Shown here in pieces: positions 44,531 to 53,700 of a DNA stretch of 64,000 nucleotides (position 1 is the stretch's first letter; each line of letters opens with the position of its first letter). The DNA is from Agromyces terreus (GTDB lineage Bacteria; Actinomycetota; Actinomycetes; Actinomycetales; Microbacteriaceae). The notes under the pieces were generated by a model. That model did not search any database. It was not told where the DNA came from and saw only the letters and a list, made by a program, of their open reading frames with translations. The stretch is taken from positions 496,001 through 560,000 of the forward strand of contig NZ_WBIS01000002.1 in the NCBI RefSeq assembly GCF_009749465.1. The letters run 5' to 3'. The position numbers were made by a program, and so were the translations under genes.

Positions 44531-45339
44531 CCGAATTCGAACCCATCACCGGGGCCATCGGATTGCCCTCGCATGCCGGAAAGCCGTTGAGCGGCTGGCG
44601 CGTGCTCGTGCCCCGCGGCGGCCCCTGGGGCGACGGCGTCGCCGGCGCACTGCGCGCCCGCGGCGCGACGCCGATCATCGCCCCGCTCATCAACTTCGCG
44701 CCCACCGACGACCAGCCGGCGCTCGAGGCCGCGCTCGCGAAGCTCGCGGCCGGCGAGTTCGACTGGCTCACCGTCACGAGCGCCACCACGGTCGACGTCC
44801 TCTCCTCGTACGACGCCGTGATCCCGGAGACCACGAGGGTCGCCGCCGTCGGTGAGACGACCGCGGCCGCCCTCGTGGCCGCCGGGTACCACGCCGACAT
44901 CGTGCCCTCCGAAGACAACTCGGCCAAGGGCCTGCTCGAGGAGTGGGAGGCCGCGACCGAGGGCGCCCAAGGCCTGCGCGTGCTCGCACTGCGCTCGGCC
45001 ATCGCCAAGCAGGTGCTCTCGATCGGCCTCGCCGAGGCCGGCCACACCGTCGACGCGGTCGTCGCGTACCGCACCGTCGGCGTGCCCGTCGCGCAGAAGG
45101 TCGTCGACGACGTGCGCAGCGGCCGGGTCAACGCCGTGCTGGTGACCTCGGGCAGCGTCGCCGAGCAGGTGCAGGAGCAGCTCGGCCCGATCCCCGACTC
45201 CATCCTGGTCGCCGCCATCGGCCCCCAGACGCAGCGCGACGCGGCCGAGCTCGGGCTGCGGGTCGATGTCGTCGCGCGTGAGCGCAGCGCCGAGTCGCTC
45301 ATCGACGCCGTCGTCGACGCCGCGATCGCCCACGCCTGA
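44527..45339 (+). CDS. hemD: Uroporphyrinogen-III synthase
   Basis: Cyclises hydroxymethylbilane with inversion of ring D. The 270-residue HemD has two alpha/beta lobes (GWRVLVPRGGPWGDGVAGALRARGA, DWLTVTSATTVDVL, VAAVGETTAAALVAAGY, and, in lobe two, LVTSGSVAEQVQEQL, VAAIGPQTQRDAAELGLRVDVVA). Sequence divergence between HemD proteins is normal. It begins with ATGA overlap of hemC, completing hemQ-H-C-D as one unit. Its stop is inside a 35-bp tandem duplication. Confidence 0.93.
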   Translation: MTEFEPITGAIGLPSHAGKPLSGWRVLVPRGGPWGDGVAGALRARGATPIIAPLINFAPTDDQPALEAALAKLAAGEFDWLTVTSATTVDVLSSYDAVIPETTRVAAVGETTAAALVAAGYHADIVPSEDNSAKGLLEEWEAATEGAQGLRVLALRSAIAKQVLSIGLAEAGHTVDAVVAYRTVGVPVAQKVVDDVRSGRVNAVLVTSGSVAEQVQEQLGPIPDSILVAAIGPQTQRDAAELGLRVDVVARERSAESLIDAVVDAAIAHA

Positions 45340-45400
45340 CGCCACTCCGAGCCGGGACGCCGCCCCACGCCTGACGCGGCTCCGAGCCGGATGCCGCCCC
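45331..45400. repeat. 35-bp tandem duplication across the hemD stop
   Basis: ACGCCTGACGC...CTCCGAGCCGG is present twice in tandem with period about 35. The first copy contains the last two codons and stop of hemD. The second copy carries the GGATGCC word. This looks like a recent duplication; possible stems in both copies may help end transcription. Confidence 0.65.
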
Positions 45401-45566
45401 GCGGCATCCGCTTGCCCGCGGCATCCGCCGCCCGTTGTCATTCCGGGCTGCTCCTAACGCCGACACGCCGGTCGAAGCCGACGACATGCCGGCTCGTCGG
45501 CCCGATGCCAGCCCGCAGTCGCGCCGCGAGCAGCCGAGCGGGCTCGCCCGAACTCCGTCTCCCCGG

Positions 45567-45649
45567 GCGCAATTCAGGCGCGGAGCGGCGTGTTGCCAGA
45601 CGGTATGCGGAAAGCCGGCTCGCGACACACCTCTGCACCTGAATTGCGC
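45567..45649. repeat. Inverted repeat upstream of hemB
   Basis: GCGCAATTCAGG (45567-45578) and CCTGAATTGCGC (45638-45649) form perfect 12-bp arms about 59 nt apart. Inside, GGCGTGTTG and CGACACACC are partly complementary, so the 83-bp unit could fold or be a degenerate mobile element. It is AT-richer than the region around it. No open frame within it is credible. Confidence 0.6.
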
Positions 45650-45654
45650 ACGTG

Positions 45655-45770
45655 GCTCGGGAGGCGGGGAGCTGAGGAAGAGGGAGTGGGGCGTGGGGGA
45701 AGTGGGGAGGCGGGGGGCTGAGGAAGGGGAGTGGGGGAAGCGGCGTGGCGGGGAAGGGGGGAGGGGTGGG
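45655..45770 (+). repeat. G-rich purine tract ahead of hemB
   Basis: About 115 nt of the plus strand are almost all purine and mostly G, with many runs of four or more G. A phrase of about 40 nt built on GAGGCGGGG-GCTGAGGAAG-GGGAGTGGG occurs twice. Such a tract could form G-quadruplexes or triplex DNA. It ends about 47 nt before the hemB start. The other bases of the 477-bp gap are repeats described separately. Confidence 0.75.
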
Positions 45771-45804
45771 ATGCGCGCCCAGGCGGCGTTCGAGCGGGGC
45801 GACG

Positions 45805-45810
45805 TAGGCT
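45805..45810 (+). promoter_or_regulatory. -10 box of hemB, leaderless
   Basis: TAGGCT fits the -10 consensus. Counting 6-7 nt downstream, transcription would start at the GTG 45817 itself, so the hemB-hemL message is likely leaderless. No Shine-Dalgarno is seen. Confidence 0.55.
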
Positions 45811-45816
45811 TGTGCG

Positions 45817-46815
45817 GTGACTCCCACGCCTGCTCCCCGCATCCGCCCGCGGCGCCTCCGCGAGACCCCGGCCCTGCGCCGGCTCGTCTCCGAGACGCGA
45901 CTCGACCCGGCCGACCTCGTGCTGCCGATGTTCGTGCGCGAGGGGGCGAGCGCGCCCGTGCCGATCGGGTCGATGCCGGGCGTCGTGCAGCATACGCTCG
46001 ACAGCCTCCCGCAGGCGGTGGCGGATGCCGCGGCCGCGGGCGTCGGCGGCGTGATGCTGTTCGGCGTGCCCGAGGTGCGCGACGCGCGCGGGTCGGGGGC
46101 GACCGACCCGAACGGCATCCTGAACGTGGCGACGCGGGTCGCCGTCGAGGCATCCGCCGGCTCGCTCGTGGTGCAGACCGACCTGTGCCTCGACGAGTTC
46201 ACCGACCACGGGCACTGCGGCGTGCTCGACGCGCACGGCCGGGTCGACAACGACGCGACGCTCGAGCGGTACACGTCGATGGCGCTCGAGCAGGCGCGCG
46301 CGGGGTCGCAGGTGCTGGGCCTGTCGGGCATGATGGACGGCCAGGTCGCGGCGGTGCGCGAGGCGCTCGACGCGTCGGGGCACGAGCACACGGCGATCCT
46401 GGCGTACTCGGCGAAGTACGCGTCGGCGTTCTACGGCCCGTTCCGCGAGGCGGTCGAGTCGACGCTCGAGGGCGACCGCCGCACCTACCAGCTCGACCCC
46501 GGCAACCGGCGCGAGGGGCTGCGCGAGGCGATGATCGACATCGACGAGGGCGCCGACATCGTCATGGTCAAGCCCGCGGGCAGCTACCTCGACGTGCTGG
46601 CCGATGTGGCCGCGGCATCCGAGGTGCCGGTGTGGGCCTACCAGGTGTCGGGCGAGTACGCCATGATCGAGGCGGCCGCCGCCCACGGGTGGATCGACCG
46701 CAAGCGCGCCGTCATCGAATCGGTGCGCGGCATCCGTCGTGCGGGTGCCGATGCCGTGCTCACCTACTGGGCCGTCGAACTGGCCGAGTGGATCCGCAAG
46801 GGAGACGCCGCATGA
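45817..46815 (+). CDS. hemB: Delta-aminolevulinic acid dehydratase (porphobilinogen synthase)
   Basis: Condenses two 5-aminolevulinates to porphobilinogen. The 332-residue enzyme has [11 protein letters not shown], the metal-region [19 protein letters not shown] with two cysteines, [17 protein letters not shown] with one Schiff-base lysine and [12 protein letters not shown] with the second. The start is GTG 45817 with a -10 box just upstream. ATGA overlap couples it to hemL. Confidence 0.96.
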   Translation: MTPTPAPRIRPRRLRETPALRRLVSETRLDPADLVLPMFVREGASAPVPIGSMPGVVQHTLDSLPQAVADAAAAGVGGVMLFGVPEVRDARGSGATDPNGILNVATRVAVEASAGSLVVQTDLCLDEFTDHGHCGVLDAHGRVDNDATLERYTSMALEQARAGSQVLGLSGMMDGQVAAVREALDASGHEHTAILAYSAKYASAFYGPFREAVESTLEGDRRTYQLDPGNRREGLREAMIDIDEGADIVMVKPAGSYLDVLADVAAASEVPVWAYQVSGEYAMIEAAAAHGWIDRKRAVIESVRGIRRAGADAVLTYWAVELAEWIRKGDAA

Positions 46816-48179
46816 CCGCCGCACCTGATCTCGAGACGGCTGCTTCGCAGCCTCCTCGATCGACGAACGCCGAGCTCTTCGCCCGCGCGCAGGCCGCCAT
46901 CCCGGGCGGGGTCAACTCGCCCGTGCGCGCCTTCCGCTCGGTGGGCGGCACGCCGCGCTTCCTCGTGAGCGCGAAGGGCGCCTACGTGACCGATGTCGAG
47001 GGGCGCGAGTACGTCGACCTCGTGGCCGGGTGGGGTCCCGCGATCCTCGGGCACGCCGACCCGCGCGTGATTCAGGCCGTGACGGATGCCGCGGCGCGCG
47101 GTCTCTCGTTCGGCTCCTCGACGCCCGCCGAGACCGAGCTCGCCGAACTCGTCGAGGCGCGCGTCACCCCGGTCGAGCAGTTGCGCCTGGTGTCCACGGG
47201 CACCGAGGCGACCATGAGCGCCATCCGCCTCGCGCGCGGCTTCACCGGCCGAGACGTGCTCGTCAAGTTCGCCGGGCACTACCACGGCCACTCCGACGGG
47301 CTGCTCGCCGAGGCCGGCTCGGGGCTCGCGACCTTCGCCCTGCCGGGGTCCGCAGGCGTGCCCGCCGACATCGCGGCGCTCACGCTCGTGCTGCCCTACA
47401 ACGACCTCGACGCGGTGCGCGCGGCGTTCGCCGAGCACGGCGACCGCATCGCGGCCGTCATCGTCGAGGCATCCGCCGCCAACATGGGCGTCGTGCCGCC
47501 GCTTCCGGGCTTCAACGCCGCCCTCGTGGAGTTGGCGCATGCGAACGGCTCGCTCGTGATCAGCGACGAGGTGCTCACCGGGTTCCGCGTGTCGGAGGCC
47601 GGATGGTGGGGCCTGGAGTCGCGCACCGAGCACGCGTACACGCCCGACCTGCTCACGTTCGGCAAGGTCATCGGCGGCGGCATGCCCGTCGCCGCGCTCG
47701 GCGGCCGCGCCGAGATCATGGAGCAGCTCGCCCCGCTCGGGCCGGTGTACCAGGCGGGCACGCTCTCGGGCAATCCGGTCGCCGTCGCTGCGGGCGTCGC
47801 GACGCTGCGGGCCGCGGATGCCGCGGTGTACGCGCACCTCGACGGCGCCGCCGCGACGATCAGCGCCGCCGTGTCCGACGCGCTCGCCGCCGAGGGCGTC
47901 GCGCACGGCGTGCAGCGGGCCGGCAACCTGTTCAGCTTCGTGTTCGGCGAAGAGGTCGTAGGCGGCGTGCACGACTACGCGGCCGTGCAGCGCCAGGAGG
48001 CGTTCCGCTACGCGCCGTTCTTCCACGCGATGCTCGACGCGGGAGTCTCGCTGCCGCCGTCGGTGTTCGAGGCGTGGTTCGTGACGGCCGCGCACGACGA
48101 TGCCGCGATCGCGCGCATCGTGGAGGCGCTGCCGGCGGCCGCCCGCGCCGCGGCATCCGCGCGCCCTCCGGTCGCGTAG
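46812..48179 (+). CDS. hemL: Glutamate-1-semialdehyde 2,1-aminomutase
   Basis: PLP enzyme that makes 5-aminolevulinate, the step after HemA. The 455-residue protein has [58 protein letters not shown] and the PLP lysine in [16 protein letters not shown]. The N-terminus, residues about 6-17 ([12 protein letters not shown]), is encoded by a palindromic TCTCGAGAC-type repeat and precedes the conserved [15 protein letters not shown]. It is coupled to hemB. hemA lies on the other strand upstream of the cluster. Confidence 0.96.
   Translation: MTAAPDLETAASQPPRSTNAELFARAQAAIPGGVNSPVRAFRSVGGTPRFLVSAKGAYVTDVEGREYVDLVAGWGPAILGHADPRVIQAVTDAAARGLSFGSSTPAETELAELVEARVTPVEQLRLVSTGTEATMSAIRLARGFTGRDVLVKFAGHYHGHSDGLLAEAGSGLATFALPGSAGVPADIAALTLVLPYNDLDAVRAAFAEHGDRIAAVIVEASAANMGVVPPLPGFNAALVELAHANGSLVISDEVLTGFRVSEAGWWGLESRTEHAYTPDLLTFGKVIGGGMPVAALGGRAEIMEQLAPLGPVYQAGTLSGNPVAVAAGVATLRAADAAVYAHLDGAAATISAAVSDALAAEGVAHGVQRAGNLFSFVFGEEVVGGVHDYAAVQRQEAFRYAPFFHAMLDAGVSLPPSVFEAWFVTAAHDDAAIARIVEALPAAARAAASARPPVA
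46827..46861. repeat. TCTCGAGAC-family repeat inside hemL
   Basis: A 35-bp imperfect palindrome bounded by GATC on both sides, with GATCTCGAGAC on the left, a GGCTGC-TTC-GCAGCC hairpin in the centre and CTCCTCGATC on the right. It matches the repeat family found at 30204, 48188 and 48783. It encodes residues 6-17 of HemL in frame. Confidence 0.75.
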
Positions 48180-48187
48180 CCGCCGGC

Positions 48188-48225
48188 CGCCGGTCGAGGA
48201 GGCGCCCCGGCGCCGTCTCGAGACC
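48188..48225. repeat. TCTCGAGAC-family repeat after hemL
   Basis: A single 38-bp unit of the family (CGCCGGTCGAGGAGG...CCGTCTCGAGACC) lies 8 nt past the hemL stop, before the convergent acetyltransferase. It probably terminates the hemB-hemL message. Confidence 0.75.
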
Positions 48226-48261
48226 CCCGTTGACTTCCCACCTGCTCTCTGCCCGTGTGCC

Positions 48262-48720
48262 TCACGGAGCGGAGATCGGGCGCGACCAGGCGACCTCACG
48301 GCCCAGCTGCCCGCTCTCTTGGAACAACCGCACCTGGTGGGTGTCCGCCAGCGCCTCGGCGAGCTCGTCACGATCAGCAGACTCGAAACCCAGGCTCTGC
48401 CAGAACGGGCCAGAACGGCGACTGAACAGCCACGCTCGACGCGCGCCCTCCTCAGCCGCGCGGTCGAGCGCGAAGCTCGCAAGCGCGCTGCCGCGACCAC
48501 GCGATCGCTGCGTCGGACTGACCGCGACGCTCCGAATCAGCGCGTGCTGACCGTCAGAACTGATTTCGTACCCCGTACTGCCGACGACCGCGCCGGCCTC
48601 ATCTCGCTCGACCCACAATCGAACGCCGGACGCATCGAGGCCGCTCAGCGTGAGATCGACCTCTCTGAGGAACGCCGTCAACGCCTCGACATCCGTCGGC
48701 TGGCACCGCTCAAGATCCAC
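48262..48720 (-). CDS. GNAT acetyltransferase, ArsN2-like
   Basis: A 152-residue N-acetyltransferase. ERCQPTDVEALTAFLREVDLTLSGLD at the start, GAVVGSTGYEI, LIRSVAVSPTQRSRGRGSALASFALDRA (acetyl-CoA loop) and a FWQSLGFE near the end resemble ArsN2-type acetyltransferases linked to arsenic or arsinothricin resistance, but no ars gene is near. Start GTG 48720 keeps the conserved N-terminus; its Shine-Dalgarno GAGGAG is unusually close. Base composition looks less GC-rich than its neighbours, and repeat arrays flank both sides, so it may have been acquired. Confidence 0.8.
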   Translation of the reverse strand: MDLERCQPTDVEALTAFLREVDLTLSGLDASGVRLWVERDEAGAVVGSTGYEISSDGQHALIRSVAVSPTQRSRGRGSALASFALDRAAEEGARRAWLFSRRSGPFWQSLGFESADRDELAEALADTHQVRLFQESGQLGREVAWSRPISAP

Positions 48721-48724
48721 TCCT

Positions 48725-48755
48725 CAAGTCAACCATTCACGACCATCTTGACTTG
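48725..48755. repeat. Inverted repeat at the acetyltransferase promoter
   Basis: CAAGTCAA (48725-48732) and TTGACTTG (48748-48755) form perfect 8-bp arms 15 nt apart, just upstream of the GTG 48720. An operator is possible. The motif is AT-rich for this genome. Confidence 0.5.
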
Positions 48756-48782
48756 ACTGAAGACGTAGGAGCACCTTCCGTG

Positions 48783-48973
48783 GGTCTCGAGATGCTTCGC
48801 TCCTCGACCGGCGGGCGTTCCTTCGTTGGTCGAGGAGGCGCGCCAGCGCCGTCTCGAGACCCGGCATCGGTCTCGAGACGCTTCGCTCTTCGACCGGCGG
48901 GGGTGGTCTCGGGACGCTTCGCTCGTCGACCGGCGGGGGGTGGTCTCGAGACGCTTCGCTCCTCGACCGGCGG
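48783..48973. repeat. Array of five TCTCGAGAC-family repeats
   Basis: Units at 48783-48814, 48869-48900, 48905-48936 and 48942-48973 have the form GGTCTCGAGACGCTTCG...CTCGACCGGCGG. One at 48828-48861 is in the opposite orientation. They fill most of the 355-bp gap between the acetyltransferase and the gene at 49076. No gene is supported in the gap. Confidence 0.82.
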
Positions 48974-49075
48974 GCGGCGGGTCGTCGGTCACGGGAGGAT
49001 AACGGAATCGACCCGTTTGCCCGTTGCCGGGCGTCGCCCCGCCGCATGTCGGTCGACTCGGGCAGGATGGAACCC

Positions 49076-49444
49076 ATGGCCCAGCTACGCGTGCACACCG
49101 ACCGGATCGAGGTTCACCTCACGCCGGCCGAGAAGTCGCTCGCGCTGCGTTCCGACGACATCGTCGTGCAGCGCGACGACATCCGCTCGGCGACCATCAC
49201 CGACGACCCCTGGGTGTGGATCCGCGGCATCCGAACCCGCGGCAGCATCGTGCCCCTCGTCGTGGCCGTCGGCGCCTGGAAGTACCACGGCGGGCTCGAC
49301 TTCGTGATCGTCAAGGGCAAGCGGCAGGCCGTGGTGCTCGAGCTCGCGGGGGGCGAGTTCGCCCGCATCATCCTCAGCACCAATCACGCCGCGGCGCTCA
49401 TCGACCGGCTGAAGCTCGGCGAGACCCCGCCCGACGTCGACTGA
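49076..49444 (+). CDS. Small protein of unknown function
   Basis: A 122-residue protein that I do not recognise. It is beta-rich with several strands (LRVHTDRIEVHLT, IVVQRDDIRSATI, FVIVKGKRQAVVLEL, ARIILSTNHAAALIDRL), suggesting a PH-like or similar small barrel. No signal peptide or membrane helix is present. ATG 49076 is chosen. A CAGGAT -10-like box at 49063-49068 predicts a leaderless transcript starting at the ATG. It is monocistronic and 202 nt ahead of the kinase. Confidence 0.65.
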   Translation: MAQLRVHTDRIEVHLTPAEKSLALRSDDIVVQRDDIRSATITDDPWVWIRGIRTRGSIVPLVVAVGAWKYHGGLDFVIVKGKRQAVVLELAGGEFARIILSTNHAAALIDRLKLGETPPDVD

Positions 49445-49535
49445 GCCGTCGCGCACGGGTCGTCGCGGCGGGCCGTCGCCGATCGCGTCGATGACGCCGA
49501 TCGTCGGCCGATTCGGAGCCTCGGCCCCCCTCGTT

Positions 49536-49541
49536 TAGGAT
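49536..49541 (+). promoter_or_regulatory. -10 box of the kinase-to-phosphatase operon
   Basis: TAGGAT fits the actinobacterial -10. It lies 105 nt before the GTG 49647 and leaves a leader of about 98 nt. The leader includes GGATGCC. No clear -35 is visible, which is usual for this genome. Confidence 0.5.
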
Positions 49542-49646
49542 GATGCCCGGATGCCGCGGGTCGACCCGTCGACGCATCCGGAATCCCGAGACGAACGACC
49601 GGCCTGCCGGCGACTCAGACGTACGACGGCAGAGGGGGAGCGGTCC

Positions 49647-50786
49647 GTGCCGAAACGACTGCCGTCCGCGCCCCCGGTGCTCGCCGGGTACAGCTACGTG
49701 CGGCCCCTCGGCGCGGGCGGATTCGCCGACGTCTTCCTCTACGAACAAGACCTGCCGCGGCGCGTCACGGCCGTCAAGGTGCTGCTCGTCGACGTGATCG
49801 ACCCCGAGGCCCGTCGCGCGTTCACGCTCGAGGCCGACGCGATGGCCAGGGTCAGCGCGCACCCCTCGATCGTGACGATCCACCAGGCGTCGATCTCGTC
49901 CGACGGGCGCCCGTACCTCGTCATGGAGTACTGTCCCGAGTCGCTCGGCGCGCGCGTCAAGCGCGGTCCCATGCCCGCGGGCGAGGTGCTCGACATCGGC
50001 GTGCGCATGGCCGGCGCGCTCGAGACCGCGCACCGGTCGGGCCTGCTGCACCGCGACATCAAGCCGTCGAACCTGCTCGTGAACTCGCTCGGCGCGCCCG
50101 TGCTCGCCGACTTCGGCATCGCGGGCGCCGTCGGCGACGCGGGCGGCGGCGAGACCTTCGCGATGTCGATCCCGTGGAGCGCGCCCGAGGTGCTCGGCGA
50201 GCGCACCACGGGCACGGTCGCCACCGAGGTGTGGAGCCTCGGCGCCACCCTGTACACCCTCCTCGCGGGGCACAGCCCGTTCGAGCTCGCCGACCGCTCG
50301 CGCAACTCCGTTGACCAGCTGTCGCGCCGTGTGCTCGGCGCGAAGTACACCCCGCTCGCCCCGCGGGGGGTGCCCGCCCGCATCGACACCGTGCTCTCCA
50401 CCGCCATGCAGCGCGATCCCGCACGCCGGTACGCGTCGATGGCGGAGTTCGGCGAGCAGCTGCGGTGGGCGCAGTACGAGCTCGGCGTCGCGCCGACGAG
50501 CCTCGAGGTCGCCTCGCCCGAATGGGCCTCGGCCGCGCACATCTCGTTCGGCGAGGCCACGCAGCGCGGCCCGGTCGTGACGACCGTGAACGCCGACTCG
50601 CGTCGCGCCGGGCGAGCCGCGGCGACCGCGCAGGTGCGGGCCGGCTCGGCGGTGGTCGACGCCGGCGGCCTCGCGCCGACGCGTGGGGGCGGCGGATGGC
50701 TGAAGCCCGCGCTCATCGGCGTCGGCGCGGCCGTCGTGGTGCTCGCCGGGGGCGCGGCGGCGTTGCTGTTCGCGGGTGTCATCTGA
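49647..50786 (+). CDS. Membrane-anchored serine/threonine protein kinase
   Basis: A 379-residue Hanks-type kinase. The nucleotide loop LGAGGFADVFLYE, the lysine in AVKVLLVD, the catalytic HRDIKPSNLL and DFGIA, and the activation-loop end IPWSAPEVLG are all complete, so it should be active. A cytosolic juxtamembrane region follows and one C-terminal helix (LIGVGAAVVVLAGGAAALLFAG) ends at the last residue, leaving no PASTA or other outside sensor. GTG 49647 has AGAGGGGGAG 6 nt upstream. Its TGA overlaps the ATG of the giant Ig/FN3 protein. It is first in a seven-gene operon that ends with a PP2C phosphatase. Confidence 0.94.
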   Translation: MPKRLPSAPPVLAGYSYVRPLGAGGFADVFLYEQDLPRRVTAVKVLLVDVIDPEARRAFTLEADAMARVSAHPSIVTIHQASISSDGRPYLVMEYCPESLGARVKRGPMPAGEVLDIGVRMAGALETAHRSGLLHRDIKPSNLLVNSLGAPVLADFGIAGAVGDAGGGETFAMSIPWSAPEVLGERTTGTVATEVWSLGATLYTLLAGHSPFELADRSRNSVDQLSRRVLGAKYTPLAPRGVPARIDTVLSTAMQRDPARRYASMAEFGEQLRWAQYELGVAPTSLEVASPEWASAAHISFGEATQRGPVVTTVNADSRRAGRAAATAQVRAGSAVVDAGGLAPTRGGGGWLKPALIGVGAAVVVLAGGAAALLFAGVI

Positions 50787-53700
50787 TGGCCGCCGCTCGT
50801 GCGACGCCCAGGGCGGGTCGCCGCGGTGCGATCGTCGCGGCCGTCGCCGGCATCGCCGCGGTCGCGGTCGTCGCGACCCTGGCGGTCACCGCGAACGGCT
50901 ACGAGGCCCAAGAGGTGCCGCGCATCGAGACCTCGGTCTGGGTCACGCGCGACTCGGGCCAGTACGCCCGCGTCAACACCGATCTGGCCGAGATCGACGT
51001 CGTCCGCGACGTCGACGACCCGAGCACCGTGCTGCAGGCCGGGGCCGAGACCTCGGTGTACACGCAGGGGTCGCGTCAACGCTGGCCGATCGACCCGGCC
51101 GACCCGGCCGACCTCGTGAGCGACGACGGCGGCGGGTCCATTCCGACGCCGACCGGCACGCGCGACGTCGTGAGCGCCGGCCCGTGGGTCGTCTACCGCA
51201 CCGACACGGGCACCGTGCACGTCGGGCGCCTCGACGGCGACGAGGTCGCACCGGTCGATCCGTACGCCGAGCGCGAGTCCGACGCCGCGGCCGACGGCGC
51301 TGACGGCGACGCCGCCGACGGCGAGGAGGCCGGCGAAGAGGAGACCTACGCGGCGACCGCGGTCGGCGTCTCGCCCGACGGCCTCGTCGCGCTGTACTCG
51401 GCCCGGGAGTCGGCCGTCCGCCTGTACGACGCCGCGACCGGCGAATTCGAGGGCGACGCCGCGGCCATCGCCGACGCCCCCGCGGCCGATGCGCGCCTCG
51501 AGCTCACCCTGGCCGGATCCACGTGGGCGATGCTCGACGCCGCCGACGCACGCGCCTGGATCGACGGCGACCCCGAGCCGGTCGCGGTCGACGTCGCCGG
51601 AGACGCCCGTCTGCAGCAGGGCGCCGGCTCCGCGGCATCCGTCGTCATCGCCGACTCCCGAGGCCTCGTCGAACTCGCCGTCGACGGCAGCGGCGACACG
51701 CAGCGCATCGTCGACGCGACCGGCACCCCGGCACGGCCGATCATCGTCGACGGCGAGACGGTCGCGGCCTGGCTCTCGCTCGACGGCGGCACCGCCTGGT
51801 CGAGCCGTGACGGCCGGTCGGTGCCGCTCGAGCTGCCCGAGGGCGAGCGCGATCAGGATGCCGCGCAGTCGCTCGCGCCCGTGCTGCGCGGCAACGGCGA
51901 CCGGGCCGTGCTCAACGAGACGAGCTCGGGCATGGTCTGGACCGTGCCCGACGGTCGGCTCGTGCCGCTCGAGCAATGGGAACTCGACGACGAGATCGAG
52001 GACCGCGTGGGCACCGAGGAGGTCGAGGACCTCGCCCGCCAGGAGCCGCCCGTCGCGGTGGCCGACAGCTTCGGCGTGCGCGCGGGCCAGCAGGTCGAGC
52101 TCCCGGTGCTGCTGAACGACCACGACCCGAACGCGAAGGACGTGCTGACGGTCGACCCCGCCTCGATGACGGGCGGGCTCGCCGACCCGGCGTTCGGGGA
52201 GCTCGCGCTCGTGGGCGACGACCAGACGCCGACGGTCCGCGTGCGGGCCGAATCCGGGAGCACCACGTTCACCTACGCGGTGACCGACGGGGCGGCCGCC
52301 TCGCCGCCCGTGACGGTCACGCTCACGGTCGTGCCCGACGACGTGAACACCGCGCCCGTGTGGTGCGGCGTCGACGCCTGCGTGCAGCGCTGGCCCGCCC
52401 CCGAGCTCATGCCTGGCGGAACCGCCCTCGTCTCGGTGCTCTCGGGCTGGGTGGACCCCGAGGGCGACGCGTTCGTCCTCGCCGACGCGCAGCCCGTGGA
52501 CCCGTCCGCACCCGTCACCGTCGTGCCCATGGCCGACGGCCGGGTCGCCGTGCGGCACACCGACCCGAACGCCGCCGCCGAGAAGGTGCAGGTGCGGCTC
52601 ACCGTCGCCGACGAGCGGGGCGCGACGACCGAGGCCACCCTCGACCTCCGGGTGACCTCGAGCGCCGTGCTCGAACTCGCGCCCGTCGCCGTCACCACCG
52701 GTGCGGGCGAGGCGGCCGCCGTGCAGGTCGCCGACCACGTGAGCGGCGGCTCCGGGTCGCTCCGCCTCCTCGACGCCGTGCCGACCGCGACGGCCGCGAG
52801 CGGCGGCCTCACGGTCGTGCCGAACGCCTCGTCGGGCGAGATCGAGCTCTCGGCCGACGAGCCGGGCGCCTACCTCGCGACCTACACGGTCCAAGACCTC
52901 GTGACGCGCGCCGAGCAGACGGCGTCGATCAGGGTCACGGTCGCGGCGTCGGGCGCGCCGCTCTCGATCGCGCCCATCACGGCGTTCGTGCGCGCCGGCG
53001 AAGACGCGCTCATCGACGTGCTCGATGCCGCGCAGAACACCACCGGCCGCGTGCTCGTGGTCACCGGGGCGACCTCGTCGTCCCCCGAGCTCGGCGTCGG
53101 GGTGGTCTCGCAGTCACAGGTGCGCGCGACCGGCGTGACCCTCGACGGCCGCCCCGGGCTCGTCGGGCGCGCGAAGGTCTCCGTCGCCGACGGCGCGGGC
53201 GGCGCCGCGGTCGCCGACCTCGCGGTGTTCCTCGTCGCGCCCTCGGTGGGGCTCAGCCCGATCGCGCTGCCCGACACGGTGACGATGCGGGTCGGCGAGC
53301 TCATCGACATCCCGGTGACCGAGAACGACGTCAGCCCGCGCGGCGAGCGCCTCGTGGTGCACCCCGAGGTCAGCTCCTCCGGCACCGAGGGGGAACTCGC
53401 GTTCGCCTCGGGCGACCGGGTGCGCTACCTCGCGCCGAACACCCCCGGCACCTACGAGCTCGGCTACGCGGTCGGCCTCGAGCAGGCCCCCGACCGGCTC
53501 GACCACAGCACCGTCACGGTGACGGTGCTGCCCTCCGGCGCGAACCGGGCACCGGAGCCGCGGTTGCTCGTCGCGCGCGTGCTCAGCGGCCAGAGCGTGC
53601 GGGTGCCGGTGCCCACGACCGGCATGGACCCCGACGGCGACCGCACCGTGCTCACCTCGGTGACGCAGCCGGCGACCGGGCTCGGCATCGCCACGATCTC

